Translations under genes and position numbers: made by a program
Source of the DNA: Terana coerulea
Taxonomy: Eukaryota; Basidiomycota; Agaricomycetes; Polyporales; Phanerochaetaceae
Length of the DNA stretch: 21,750 nt
Assembly (NCBI GenBank): GCA_024811115.1
Contig: JAKOGH010000873.1
Span: 1-21,750, forward strand
Reading direction: 5' to 3'
Shown: positions 1 through 9,949 of the stretch, one piece after another
Position numbering within the stretch: position 1 is the stretch's first letter
Layout of the letters: every line of letters starts with the position of its first letter
The notes under the pieces: generated by a model
What the model was told of the DNA's origin: nothing
The model's database searches: none
Seen by the model: only the letters and a program-made list of their open reading frames with translations

Positions 1-504
1 GGCAAAGATGCGAAGACGTCGAGATCGGGGTCCACGCCTTCAGTCTCAACGTCTTGGTATGATGAAGATGCTGAAATAAAAGTCTGTATGTCTGTTCCGC
101 CTCTTGTCCCTCGGTGATTGTTGCTGCAATTATCAGAGGCACTTGGGCAGAGTGATCCAGCATGGTTTTGGCGCATCTGTAGGATCCAAACGCGATACCA
201 CTCCACAATGCTGGGAAACCATGGGCAACTCGGTGCCACTGTCTGCAAACGGGACTGAGGTGCCGGACCCATCTGTGTGGCCAGTACATGTAATAGTATT
301 CATAACGGGAGTTGTCGATGTATCGAAGGAATATCTCGGCCAGTACCTCGACAGGAAGACGACTGATGGGCAGTAGAGCATTCTTGCGTTCGCGCAGGTT
401 ACACACCTCGCTCTCAAGTTTTGAGATCTCCCAAGTCGAGCAGATATGGCAGCGTCAATCTCTGCGCTCGTCATGGACGACAGATTTGCCTGCACGGGTT
501 GCAT
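1..504 (-). CDS. F-box-like protein, copy A (5' part, frameshifted)
   Basis: This is the N-terminal part of a basidiomycete F-box-like protein, the substrate-recognition type of subunit in SCF ubiquitin ligases; the rest lies left of the window. The start at 504 begins MQPVQANLSSMTSAEIDAA, which matches the starts of copies B and C. After about 32 residues the frame breaks near position 431 (one base missing beside a GGG run); the continuing frame gives a short coiled segment (EISKLESEVCNLRERK), the F-box itself (ISRLPVEVLAEIFLRYI) and the usual continuation with VCRQWHRVAHGFPALWS. No intron is needed. It is head-to-head with the ZCCHC9-type gene. The F-box call is firm from motif order and from the paralogues; whether the gene is functional is not, because of the frameshift. 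The degradation target cannot be inferred. Confidence 0.78.
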
Positions 505-1075
505 AGTTGGCCTACATCGTGTGGGTCTTTAGCAAGCTGCAGACACCTGACACTCACACGCCTTGCCGTTACAGAAAATAAGACTTACCGTAGTGAAAAA
601 ATTGTGACTCGAAACCGTGCGGTTATGATCGCAGACTGGTGTATCTCCCAGAATCCTACAAGTCTCGCGAAGAAGCGACGAATATTCCGACTGTGAGGTC
701 GACGACAGCGGGAGCGAAGTGGCAAGCGGATGATGGAGGGCTTCCTGTTCTGCTGATTTTTGTGCAGAATGTCGTACGTCCAGATGATGATGCCGGCGCT
801 GGTGAGGGAAAGGGAGGTGTGCGTTGGACTGGAGTGGACTGGAGTCTGGAGCCAGTAATCGGACATCGTGGCCAGCTCCGGATGACGGCGCATCAGTAGT
901 CGGTGATGCGCTTGAGCGTTACCATGATGTGTACGAGGTTGTCGCATCAATGCCGCCTCAGCGCTCTGCACAATTTCTCTAGAAGTAAAAACAGTTCTTC
1001 AACTTCCTATTCATGCGAAACTCCTCCCGCTACTAGATCTGGGCATTTTGCACACTTTTACACCCCTGGGCAGCA
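505..1075. promoter_or_regulatory. divergent intergenic region between F-box A and ZCCHC9
   Basis: This 571-base gap separates two divergent genes and so must hold both promoters. I see no convincing TATA box. A minus-strand open frame at 585-971 includes a hydrophobic stretch (SLSLTSAGIIIWTYDIL), but it matches nothing I recognise and is not supported by the neighbouring copies, so it is left out. Confidence 0.4.
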
Positions 1076-2249
1076 ATGACTCGCTATACAAACGTTGCGA
1101 TCAAACGGAAATACGTCGAGGCTACAGCCCAGTATGCGGACGAAGAACCCGAAGCTGGGCCCTCGGCTGTTGCAGTGAGCGCAAGCGTGGTAGAGGACGC
1201 AGCCACAGAAGATGCGCCAGCTGGTCCTGCAAAGAAGAAGCGCAAACGCACCAAGTCTCGCAAAACCCCGCATGGAGAAATCACAGACCCTGACCGCGAA
1301 GAGGGCCTGGCAAACGATGGTGCTGCGAGTGGACCAAGCATTTCGCCCGGGAAGACTCCGCAGCTGCGTCTACGCAGGACAGCACGAAAATGGCCAAAGC
1401 AAGGAAGGCTGCAAAGGGATTACAGAAGCTGAAGGAAATGAGAAAGAAGAGTACGCTGTTGACATGTTACCCTACGCCCGCTGGTTTACCTCGTCCTTGC
1501 GTACAGGCGTAGATGCGCGCAAAGCTGCTTCGGAAAGGCGTCGACTCCAGCGTATAGACGAACGACATGCAGACACGACCTGCTTCGCTTGTCGGGAGAA
1601 GGGTCATGCTGCGAGAAACTGCCCAAGAGCTATGTCACAGGATGGCGACGCAGAGAATGGCCAAAAGAGACTGGGTAAACAAGCGGTAGGCATTTGCTAC
1701 AGGTACGTGAACGCCGGCTAGCACGATGAAACCCTGCTTAGATGGCAGCTTAGATGTGGCTCCTCGAAGCATAGTCTATCTCGGTGCAAGAAGCCTGAAG
1801 ACCCGACCAACCGCTTCCCATTTGCGTCATGCTTTGTGTGCTCGGGAACAGGCCATTTAGCGTCGGCGTGCCCAGAAAACCAGGCTAAAGGCATATATCC
1901 TAATGGTGGATCCTGCAAGCTTTGTGGCGAAACAACACACCTTGCGAAAAACTGTCATCTCAGAAAGAACGGTACGTCTTCACCCTGTCACACCTTGATG
2001 TAACATCAATGCTCATCTGCGTTCCACAGAAGTGGTCTCGTCGACGGTATTCCTTGGCGTTGGGACCGATGCTGGGGCTGACGAGATGACTTTCACGCGT
2101 TCAAGCGGAAGACCAGCGAGGTGGTTAAAGAAGAAAGGGTTGATGAACGGCGGAGGAAAAGCGCAGGGGTACGAGTGGGTGCACACTCTGGCGTTGTGCA
2201 GCCCTTTGGACGTCCCGCACAGAAGCCCAAGAAAGTCGTGGCTTTCTAA
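1076..2249 (+). CDS. ZCCHC9-type four zinc-knuckle protein (four exons, two frameshifts)
   Basis: Homologue of the zinc finger CCHC-domain protein 9 family, nuclear or nucleolar RNA-binding proteins. Exons are 1076-1450, 1507-1702, 1754-1971 and 2030-2249, with introns of 56, 51 and 58 bases, all GT-AG. Exon 1 encodes MTRYTNVAIKRKY, an acidic stretch and a basic patch (PAKKKRKRTKSRK). Four CX2CX4HX4C knuckles follow: CFACREKGHAARNC, CYRCGSSKHSLSRC (split by intron 2), CFVCSGTGHLASAC and CKLCGETTHLAKNC. The family C-terminus is present: DDFHAFKRKT, then SGVVQPFGRPAQKPKKVVAF and a TAA at 2247-2249. Two single-base losses break the frame, one beside the CCCGGG at about 1348 and one at about 2085, where GAGATGAC should read GAGGATGAC; the stray copy at 5914 keeps the extra base. 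Family identity is sure. The breaks may be sequencing errors in a real gene, or early decay. Confidence 0.9.
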
Positions 2250-2955
2250 GCACGTCGGACTAGATCAGTATACATGTACGTCATAACTGTTCAGAGCAGT
2301 GTGAGCATATGTCTAGAATCTCGTTTTGAGTCTTGTAATTAGGTCATTTTAACCGCCTGCCAGTTCGACCAAGGTCATCGGGGTCATTCGTCTTCGGACA
2401 AGATTTTTCCAGTCAAAGTGAAGCAACTCGCCTATGGCTTATTCTGAATCTCAGGGAGGCGGATTGACAGTGTGGGCACGTGTATCAACGGAAAACGATA
2501 TCACATATACCGAAGATTTCTTGAGCATCGAACAGGCCGAACGGTCGTTACAGAGTCGAAGGCAACATGATCAGCATTCCGCGTCAATGCGATACCTCAG
2601 GCTCCTTTCAGGCTGACAATGGCGATTACGTGCGCGGGCCAAAAACGCAGAGAAAAGCCAAGCCCGTGGAACGAGCCACCAGGTCACGTGAGTGCTACAA
2701 AGCCGCTGACTCCCGTTTGTGGTCGAATGCCTTCGCATGCCTTTCATCGCCCATCTGCAGCGTTGTGGATATTCGAGACCTGATGTGTCATGTACCGCGG
2801 CAGTTGGAAAGTATTGATGTTCCAACTTGAAGAGCTCACAAATCTGTATTGCCCGACGCCTACTTCGAAGCATCTGCACGACTGGCGCGGGCCAAAAACT
2901 TGTGAGTTAGGTATCGAGGTACATCTCGTACTGCTTAACCTCATCGAAAATGCTT
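2250..2955. other. intergenic region, no gene recognised
   Basis: This gap follows the ZCCHC9 stop codon and precedes the stop codon of F-box copy B, so it is a convergent 3' region. Open frames here are short and show no family motifs. It contains a 15-base exact direct repeat (GCGCGGGCCAAAAAC) at 2632-2646 and 2885-2899, and a TCACGTGA palindrome near 2685. No further structure was seen. Confidence 0.5.
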
Positions 2956-3170
2956 AACCTAAAAGAAGCCATCGTCATCTTCACTGTACTGTTCCTCTCC
3001 GCACCGATCGCAAATCCTATCGGAATCGTAGTCGTGGCCGTATTCGCTGCATTCTTCCAACTCGCACTGCGAGCAGTCTTCATCACAGTCGCCGTCATCG
3101 TAGTCGACCTCCGTAACCAGTCCATCCGACATCAACTTCTCGATGTCAGAGGTCCTGTCGTGCAGGTTGA
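2956..3170 (-). other. Cys-rich acidic C-terminal tail shared by F-box copies B and C
   Basis: The tail is much better conserved between copies than the leucine-rich body. Both have a LHDR segment, then EVDYD-GDCD, CSQCE, HDYD, IC-RCGEE and an acidic end. Two CXXC pairs (CSQC and ICxRC) plus one cysteine four residues before the first pair suggest a small metal-binding unit; that is inference, not a recognised domain. The copy C equivalent lies at 17577-17790. Confidence 0.6.
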
Positions 3171-4774
3171 AATTCATCGTCGCAGAAAACTTTTGAGCGG
3201 GTGTCCTACAAGCTTCTTCCTGGCAAGTAACGCCGCGTAGAGCCACTTGCCGAACTTGACGTTGGATTTGGGCTTTCCGGGGACGACATTGGGCGGTGGC
3301 AAATTCCACTGAATCTCGGAAATCTCCAGAAGATCAAGGTTCGGGAAAAGACAAGAGGGCTCATCCGGTGCCGTGGCTGGAGACGGCCTGCCAAACGTAG
3401 CGAGAAAGCACGTCGTTGCATCCCGCTCCCGAAATGACGAGCTCCTTCAACGCCGACATGCGCACCAGGCACGCCAGAATTTCGGTTTGAGCCCCAATAG
3501 GTCGATCTCGAGCTCCTGGACCTCTGAGAAAGGATGTCTGAGGGCGAACATTTTACCGAAATGTTCGTATTCATTTCCCACCTCACAGCGTATGTTGACG
3601 GGAGCATTGAGCGGCTGCTTCGCGCGCGGAACGGTCCACAGGTTGATGTTGACGTGATGACTAGGGACATGAAAGTTGCGAATCCTGCTCATACGAGCCG
3701 AGACAAATGGGGTTTGCGGACCGTTGGGGCGCCGGAGTTGTCTAGCAACTGCATCTATGAGAAGCTGTTGGTGGTGTACAGGGCCCGCTCGACCTGCTTC
3801 GACAGACAGCGCAGTCAACCGCGTGCTCCTAAAGTGGTGAAGGAAGTAGGCGCAGGCTGCACCGTCGTCATCTGCCTGCACGACCCGTATGTTACGTAGA
3901 TGGTGGGCAGGGAACGGCGTCATATCTTTCAGTTTCTCTGGTGTAACCTGAACCGACGCTAAGAGGGCATTGTCAAGGTGAAGTACGGCGATCGAAGGGA
4001 GGCTTTTGATGACTTCTACGAACGCAGAGATGGAATGAGCCGGATGTGGTCGACAAAGCTGAAGGGTAGTGATCGTGGGACGGAGGATGGTGCTGACAAA
4101 GCTGAACGGAAGGCCAGTGAGCTCGACATGTTTCAGGTAAGGTAGCGACGCATCTAAGCGAATAGGAAATGCAGACAGCTGAGTTGGTGAATGTATGCGC
4201 AATGTTTGTAGCAGAGGAGCATCTACAGCTTCGGCGGTAGAAATAATGCCGGCATGGGATGACACAACTTGTATATCCAGGCTTCGGATACGAGACAGGT
4301 GTCGAAAGAGAAGAGCATAGGTCTCGCGGGCCCGCTCCGGGTCAGCGTATTGAATTCTGGACTCGACAGATACCGGGGCTTCTGCGGAGCGAGCGAACAT
4401 CATCGAGGCGCAGTTGTGCGTGCGGAAAGTGATGTTATCCCATAGTGTCGGTGATCCATGGACAGCTGTGTGCCAATGTCGGCAGACCTCTGTCAGCTTA
4501 ATCCACCCGTGTGTCTTGGGGAACAGTCTTGAGGGGCCAAAAAAGCCACCGTTTGCTGGCGCTTCTGCTCCTCGTGATAGACCCTTGCGTAGCGTCTGAA
4601 AATCTCGACGAGCACTTCATTCGGGATACGGCCAATGGGTTGTAAAGCGTTCTGATAGCCGTGAAGGGTGCGTATCTCATCTTCTAGCTTCGAAATTTTG
4701 CTGCGACGAGCTGTCACAGCTGCGTCGATCTCTGCCTGGCTTATGGACGACGGGTCTTGCGGTAAGGGCTGCAT
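2956..4774 (-). pseudogene. F-box-like protein, copy B (several frameshifts)
   Basis: This is a near full-length F-box-like protein. The start at 4774 gives MQPLPQDPSSISQAEIDAA, a coiled segment, and the F-box IGRIPNEVLVEIFRRYA. The frame breaks near 4550 (one base missing) and resumes with HGWIKLTEVCRHWHTAVHG, then SPTLWDNITF. A long leucine-rich body follows from about 4403 to 3470, containing STILRPTITTLQL, as in copy C. Further breaks lie near 3468, 3430 and 3192. The last frame gives a conserved tail, NFNLHDR then EVDYDDGDCDEDCSQCE and ICDRCGEE, ending in an acidic run with stop at about 2956. The reading of the breaks comes from alignment by eye with copy C. The protein would act as an SCF adaptor with an unknown target. 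It is head-to-head with the SNX3 relic. Either this is a pseudogene or the sequence has base-loss errors. Confidence 0.85.
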
Positions 4775-5188
4775 GCTTGGTCTGCGCCACGCTGCTCAGC
4801 AAAGCCTAGTACTTCATAGCCAGCCCGTGATCAACACTCACCTCGCCCCGATGATCGACTACAAACTGCCAGTACTGCCAGAATATTTCTTCGAGACAGG
4901 GCTACCGGTGCAGGTAGAGCTGCGAGTTGGAAGTCAGGACCAGATTCAGTTAAGGATGTACACCGCATATATATGTAAAAGAGCACACCTAAGTACAGCT
5001 TTAGAACACACTGTGATGAAAGAGTCCGACTAAGAGTCCTACTCGCTGTGTTTGAAGTCCTGGTAACAAGCCCGCAGCAAGTCTCAAGGCCATTCAAGCG
5101 ATAACAGAGGAGGGGTTCCCACGGTCAGTATCTTTGTAAGTACCACGGTATTGCGGTAAGAGTCGCTGAACTTCCTTAGGTATCTCTG
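4775..5188. promoter_or_regulatory. divergent region upstream of F-box B and the SNX3 relic
   Basis: This is the counterpart of 19362-19828. A TATATATG-like stretch lies near 4968. The end of the region resembles the intact SNX3 upstream (CACGAACTC, then C and ACATGA in both), showing that the duplication included the promoter-proximal part. No gene is seen. Confidence 0.45.
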
Positions 5189-5812
5189 TTGTTTCGCACC
5201 ACAACCTCCACGAACTCTGACATGATCACAAGCTCCCATAAGCAGTGTTTTCGATTAACCTCGTACTGGTGGACATAAAGACTACATCCACGTCACCGTA
5301 CATCACTCAAGTGACGTGCCACAAAGCCACCTAGGACGCTGCTCTCAATTGAGGAAATGTTCAACGTGTTCGAGAGATTTCTTGAGCCGGATGCATCGGC
5401 TCATAGTACGTGTCATTTTCTTTGAAAATAGGCTTAAACTTAGGACGCATCATCCAGGATTTGGCCGGAAGATGTAGACCGGGCAGGAGCAGGAGATCGT
5501 GTGCAAGGTGCGTGCAGCCGACTCGTCTCGTAAAAGCTGTCTCAGCTCAACTCAGGTTTGTTGCAACCATATCACAGAACAATATCTCTATAGTCAACTT
5601 CGTCACTTTGTGGTCCGTTAGCGTTACTCGAACATCAAGGCCTGATGCGAGATTCTCGAATGTGGATCTACGCACATACACATCCAGATTCCACGCCACC
5701 ACCACTTGGCAAGATCTTTGCCAACCGGTTCCCAGACGAAGCATTTGAGGGAACTCATAGAGTCTAAGCGATTTACAATCATTGTTGCTCGACACCTGTT
5801 GCTTCAAGAGTT
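5189..5812 (+). pseudogene. decayed duplicate of SNX3, lacking its last exon
   Basis: Base-level similarity to the intact SNX3 at 19829-20543 runs from just before its start codon to the end of its exon 4. Shared landmarks include TTGAGGAAATG (start of exon 2), TTTGGCCGGAAGATGTA, GAGATCGTGTGCAAGGTGCG (exon 3 end with donor), AATATCTCTATAGTCAA (exon 4 start) and CTGTTGCTTCAAG (exon 4 end). The frame is destroyed by stops (for example ATGTAGACC where SNX3 has ATGTACACC), indels and loss of the RRRYSDF phosphoinositide motif. The donor after exon 4 and the last exon are missing; instead the ZCCHC9 fragment follows. Introns are kept, so the copy arose from DNA, not from mRNA. Confidence 0.87.
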
Positions 5813-5869
5813 TAGCACCCTTCCTCCTTCCCTGATTAAATGGAACAAAAGCAGTATGCCTCGACTCTG

Positions 5870-6172
5870 AATCACACCTTGGTAAACCGTCACTTACACT
5901 TGGTAATCTATAGAGATGGCCTCGTAGATATCCTCTTTCGCGCTGGCCCCGATGCCGGAGCCGAAGAGGATGACTTCGACGCGTTCAAACATGATCGTGC
6001 CAAGCTAGTCATGAAAGAAGGGTCCGACAAACGGCGAAAGGAAAGCGTAGGGGTACGAGTTAGTACACACTCAGGCGTTGTACGGTCCTTCGGGCGCCCG
6101 CCGCTCAGCGCAGGAGCTCGAGAAGGTTATCGTTGTCCAGAAGTTGCGTTTCGGGCGTAGTGGTGTGCAGTC
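5870..6172 (+). pseudogene. stray last exon of the ZCCHC9-type gene
   Basis: An acceptor (CTATAG, ending 5913) is followed by sequence matching exon 4 of the gene at 1076-2249. The encoded DAGAEEDDFDAFKHD, then RRKESVGVRVSTHSGVV and RSFGRPP parallels DAGADE, DDFHAFKRK and RRRKSAGVRVGAHSGVV, QPFGRP in the main copy. About 40 bases of the preceding intron also look related (CACACCTTG in both). The zinc knuckles are absent, and the end diverges from the family ending, with a stop at 6158-6160. It abuts the SNX3 relic, so this block joins pieces of two genes that lie about 18 kb apart in the rest of the window. It is not expected to make a functional protein. Confidence 0.82.
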
Positions 6173-7030
6173 TCCGGGAGACTGCCGAGCTGATTATGTA
6201 AGCGATCGCGACGAGGCGCCTGAAGGTATGCAGCGCACAGAGGCAGGTCCGGCTCGTAGAAAGTGTGTAAAATTGCGAAAATAATTCCGGAGCTACTTAA
6301 AGTATGGAGCAATGCATAATATTAAAATTAGAGCTACATAGTAAGAGGGAGCCTCAAAATTAAAGGTAGCTGGGGTTCTCTGCCCAAATGATGGGTCTGC
6401 GCGCCCGGGCGTCTTGGGACTGTCTTTCCCACAGGGACTGCACATCTTTTGGTCAGAAACTGTCTGCGATGGGGTCAACTTTGGCAGGCGCTCCCGCCAA
6501 AGTCACCTCATCAGCTGCCTGCGTCTGCCAGATGTGCAGTTCCAAGACGCTGAATGTGCAGTCTCTTGCCGGGCGCTCCGCCCTGACGCATGCCCGTATT
6601 TGGTATATGCAACCATTGTCGCCGCTTCTGCCGAATTTGGCACTTATCTCATACTGCGCTCATTTCTCGCTTGCATCGCGATTTCCCCTGGTATTATAGA
6701 TGTTCTTTCGCCCTCTCCCGTCTCAGCACCTCTGCTAACACAGGCGCTCGGAACTGCATGTTTAATGTGCAGTCCTCACCATAGGGACTGCATTATTCAG
6801 ACAAAGTGTCAAACTTTGTGAGCACATGTGTATATCCTTATTGTTCAAACAATTTTGCTCCTTTGCCACTGCCGTCGTCAAGAGCCAAAATAGTGGGTTC
6901 AGCGTCTGTCTTTTGTTATTCTGTGAAGATTAATATTGATCGGGCACACGTGCACGGCCAGCTGACCTTGTTACTACACCCACACAGTCCACACTCAAAC
7001 CTAACTTAGAAGCCTTCCTGCGTTTTTCAC
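6173..7030. repeat. gene-free stretch with a cluster of GGRACTGCA motifs
   Basis: No gene family is recognised. Between 6434 and 6792 the motif GGRACTGCA, or its complement, occurs six times: 6434, 6535, 6557, 6750, 6768 and 6784, with small variations. The last two form an 8-base inverted repeat (6768-6775 with 6785-6792). A second stem, ACAAAGT with ACTTTGT, lies at 6801-6819. CAGGCGCTC also occurs twice (about 6485 and 6741). This looks like repeat or small-element sequence. The overlapping open frames at 6388-6821 lack family motifs. Confidence 0.5.
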
Positions 7031-7036
7031 ACTCAG

Positions 7037-7251
7037 GATGCATCGCTGCGCAATTTTGAACTTGACCCTGATAGGACGCCTGGGAGCTCGCCCAGGACAT
7101 CAGAGTGCTTTTAGGAGGAATCAGCAGAAATGATTGGAGAGCCAGGGCTACATGCTCCAGCCACTCGAACAAACCTGACTGGACAGCCTGCCACTGAGAG
7201 CAAAAGGAAAGGATCTTTTGAGGATTACGATGATGGGTTACGTCTTTACGG
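7037..7251 (+). pseudogene. possible exon relic upstream of kinase relic 1
   Basis: A plausible acceptor (CACACTCAG, ending about 7036) and a good donor (GTAAGT at 7252) flank a frame reading DASLRNFELDPDRTPGSSP, one stop near 7109, then GEPGLHAPATRTNLTGQP and KRKGSFEDYDDGLRLYG. Composition looks like real protein, but I do not recognise it. It may be the N-terminal part of the kinase-family gene whose catalytic region follows at 7319; that link is inferred from position only. Confidence 0.35.
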
Positions 7252-7318
7252 TAAGTCATGCTGCATATCGACTATTGTCCGATGCTAAAGGAGGCGTAGA
7301 AGCGCTAACCTTCTCCCG

Positions 7319-7905
7319 CGATGCGAACATCTGACGGTGTTATGGTCATTGCTCAAGCAAGTTCAGGCTATGTAGTCATGTAGTCATCAGTTCTTTTCAG
7401 CCAGTAAGCTTGCGTACGCGCAAAATCACTGTGTTTGTGTAGAAGATGTCCTCTCTATACGGATTTGCCGGATACGCTCCTGCTCGTTGTGCTGATGTTG
7501 AAGGCGTTTAATCAACCCAAGTTCAATACCATCGGGAAGTAGTTGATTTTTGAGGCAGATCTTTGAGGTATTTCTTTTGCACTTTCGATAAATTCAATAT
7601 TGACAGTTCCCACCCAGGGTCTACAGTTCATACATGTCCGTGTAGCACACCCGGTCAGTACAACAGCTGTGCCTCTTTAGCGTGAGATCTGATGTGCTCG
7701 CAGAGGCATGTTCATTAATGTTCCCATAATGCCAGGCGAACCTTGACATGGCGGCATGACAGAAATTGCGTGGTTTGGAATTTGTTGATGCGTTAATGCA
7801 GGACATGACGGAAGGTGACCCTCCAAATGTCCAACCATAGACGAGGTTGTCTCTTGCTTGAAGGCACTGGAGAAAGGCTTGAGTTCATAGAAACTAAGCT
7901 TCTGG
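7319..7905 (+). pseudogene. protein-kinase-like relic 1 (basidiomycete-expanded family)
   Basis: Fragments of the kinase-like family occur in the right order: AMRTSDGVMVI (about 7319), SKLAYAQNHCVCVEDVLSI (about 7402), PDTLLLVVLMLKAFNQPKF (about 7470), then VVDF and RQIFE. An intron at 7568-7617 follows, and then GLQFIHVRVAH, the start of the catalytic loop. The segment carrying the catalytic Asp, the DFG motif and the activation loop is missing. The C-terminal part resumes at about 7766 with RGLEFVDALMQDM, DEVVSCLKALEKGLSS, and a TAG where the family has Trp. Stops and frameshifts make it non-functional. The family name is from memory of shared motifs; the exact subfamily is uncertain. Confidence 0.78.
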
Positions 7906-9060
7906 CTTACTCAGCATAGCGAGGATGGCACACGCCATGTCATGCGCTCTTCGGTCATTTTGCTTTCACAGAACAACTGAGCATTATGTTACTCCTTGCT
8001 CTGGCATTCAAAGGCTCTCAGTGGGTATAATTATCTGTGCTTCTTGTCACTATTCCCGTCTGCGCCCTGCTTACATCGCTGGATAGACGCCAGGCCATGT
8101 ACGCTCGAGATACAGGCGCGGGTGATGCCTCTTAGTCGACTTGGATGATTCGAAGCACACAATGGCTGTCGCGTTGCTAGTTGTCGTAACCTTGGCTATC
8201 CTTTGCCGTTCTCGGATCACGTGAAATGAACATCGTTTAAGGTGTTGTCTGGATACTAGATTAAGCACTGTTGAAGTTTATTAAGCAAACCAGCTGACCT
8301 TTTACCTAGGGATTCTCTAGCAGCTTGGCCCTGATGGTTGACACAGAATGACTTAGTGTGGGGGTAAAATCAGAAGTGTATGAGCTATTAAGTGCTACAA
8401 GGAGCGATTCAGCTAGTTAATAGATAGTTGTATAATTTGAGTTACAGTCACTACTTTGAGCTGAACATACATGCTGTTGGAGTTATATTCTCGAAGCTGA
8501 TTGTCGGCCGCTGATGCAGGAGTAGCAAGCCCTGGGAACTCGATCCATAGGCTGAGTTGTCGTCAACATGCATGTAAGCAGGCAGATCTACAAACAGCCC
8601 AACAGTGAGTATTATCAGGATGTAGAGTGTGAAAATATGTAATCACCATTAGAAACTTGATCAGAGTGATTGGCAGTCTTAGAGGGAACTAATTTGAAGC
8701 ACCTTTCCATCATCATACTTCTTGCTAAAATGCTCTACAGCATGCACAGGCGTGCGTATGTGAGTAATAGATCATAAATGTGCCGCTATAGTCGTACCTG
8801 TGCACTGCCTGCCTATGTCGCACTGTCGGCAGCAAGCGACATGCTAGCATCGTAGCACTGCTTTTTTCGAGGAATGTTGGAGAGCACTTGAGTAATCTCC
8901 TTGTGTCTTCGAACCGATTCCATATCATCCGGCGAGACTATGTGTATCATTGTTCAGACTAATAATAATGTTAATGTGTTGTAAGCATGATGACATGCAC
9001 ATAGGGTGCTAAAATAATATCGTACAGCCGGTATCTTCCACTGAGAGACAGCCACTCCAA
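7906..9060. other. gene-free stretch, nothing recognised
   Basis: Open frames are short on both strands (the longest is about 67 codons) and have no motifs I recognise. I saw no tRNA, inverted repeat or satellite worth naming. It is probably old decayed sequence. Confidence 0.4.
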
Positions 9061-9487
9061 TGTAGGGATCACCTAACAAAGATATGCGCTGATATCAAAA
9101 GTTCGCAGGGTCCGGCTCGCAAGGCGGACACGTGTGAGGCTAACAAACGGACAGTCAGTTCGAAGCTCAGAGTAAGGGAAAGTCTCTTGGTATGTATTCA
9201 CTTAACAGATGGACAGTCAGTCCGAACTATAGCAGTATATGAGTACATGACATGTCTGTGAGAATGAAGGGCTACGCACACTCAGGAGTAAGGAAAGTCT
9301 CTGAGGGTGCTCGAACGGAGAGAGTGGGTATATAAGAGGGTGATTGGTTGCTCGTAGCGAGCCTAGAAATTAATGGACAGGGACGGGGGAGCGAGTCAGG
9401 GGGTAAACAAAACAAGTCCGTACTAGGGAATTGATAGACCTTGTGGCGCTAATGCGCCCAATGTGCCAGGGCGTTTATGTGCAACGT
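9061..9487 (+). repeat. repeat-containing, TATA-bearing stretch left of the TIR element
   Basis: Two motifs are repeated: GGACAGTCAG at 9149-9158 and 9211-9220, and AGTAAGG(G)AAAGTCTCT at 9171-9187 and 9287-9302. A clear TATATAAG box lies at 9329-9336 in a GGG-rich context, and a perfect GGCGC/GCGCC hairpin lies at 9445-9458. The mix of direct repeats, a TATA box and a following GC hairpin resembles a long terminal repeat or an orphan promoter, but no second copy, primer-binding site or coding part was found. Low confidence beyond the repeats themselves. Confidence 0.4.
9329..9336 (+). promoter_or_regulatory. TATA box candidate
   Basis: The sequence is TATATAAG within GTGGGTATATAAGAGGG. It is the best plus-strand TATA match I found. 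No intact gene follows within 1 kb, so it is either an orphan or part of a mobile element. Confidence 0.4.
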
Positions 9488-9532
9488 GCGCATCTGAAAA
9501 AACCCCCCTTACTATTCCTGCCTAATGCATGC
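9488..9532 (+). repeat. left terminal inverted repeat
   Basis: It pairs with 12119-12162. The outer 19 bases differ at one position from the right end, and the inner part is imperfect. Confidence 0.7.
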
Positions 9533-9949
9533 TGATAAGCACTAATTCATTGCACATAAGCATCAAAGTAACACAACTAGATAAATAGATGCATTAGGCC
9601 AATAAGGCAGTTTAGTGAGGTTCTTTGCTAATTGTCTTAATTATTCTATATATTAGGGCAATTAGTCCTATTTCTCAGCTATTTGTTTCCTTACTGTCCT
9701 ATTTTGTTCCTTACATGCAGCTATAATACCACTACTGCTTGACTAGTCATCTGAGAAATCCCCCTTCTTAATTTAACCTGATGCTCTGTATTGCATATTT
9801 AGTTATCTACATACAAGACTAAGCTACCTAACACAACAAACTACTTGTACTGTGCAGGTAAGCCCATGCACCATGCACCATACTCACCTGCACTGCGCCA
9901 TGCCCACCTGTGTGTTGTATCTGTCAGTAACATACTTACGTACACCACT

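Noticed and set aside
104..376. 90-codon plus-strand frame
   Set aside because: It is a shadow of F-box copy A on the other strand.
585..971. 128-codon minus-strand frame with a hydrophobic stretch
   Set aside because: No recognised family, no splice or paralogue support, and it occupies the divergent promoter region. The weak resemblance to a membrane-domain start was not enough.
2959..3309. A separate small acidic Cys-rich protein
   Set aside because: It is the C-terminal tail of F-box copy B, shown by alignment with copy C where the tail is in frame with the body.
6388..6821. Overlapping plus-strand frames of 103 and 135 codons
   Set aside because: Cys/Ser-rich readings across a cluster of short repeats, with no motif or splice support.
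9861..9890. Short repeats of CATGCAC and regular motifs as a CRISPR-like array
   Set aside because: Repeats are 7 to 8 bases, without spacers of constant length, and the genome is eukaryotic.
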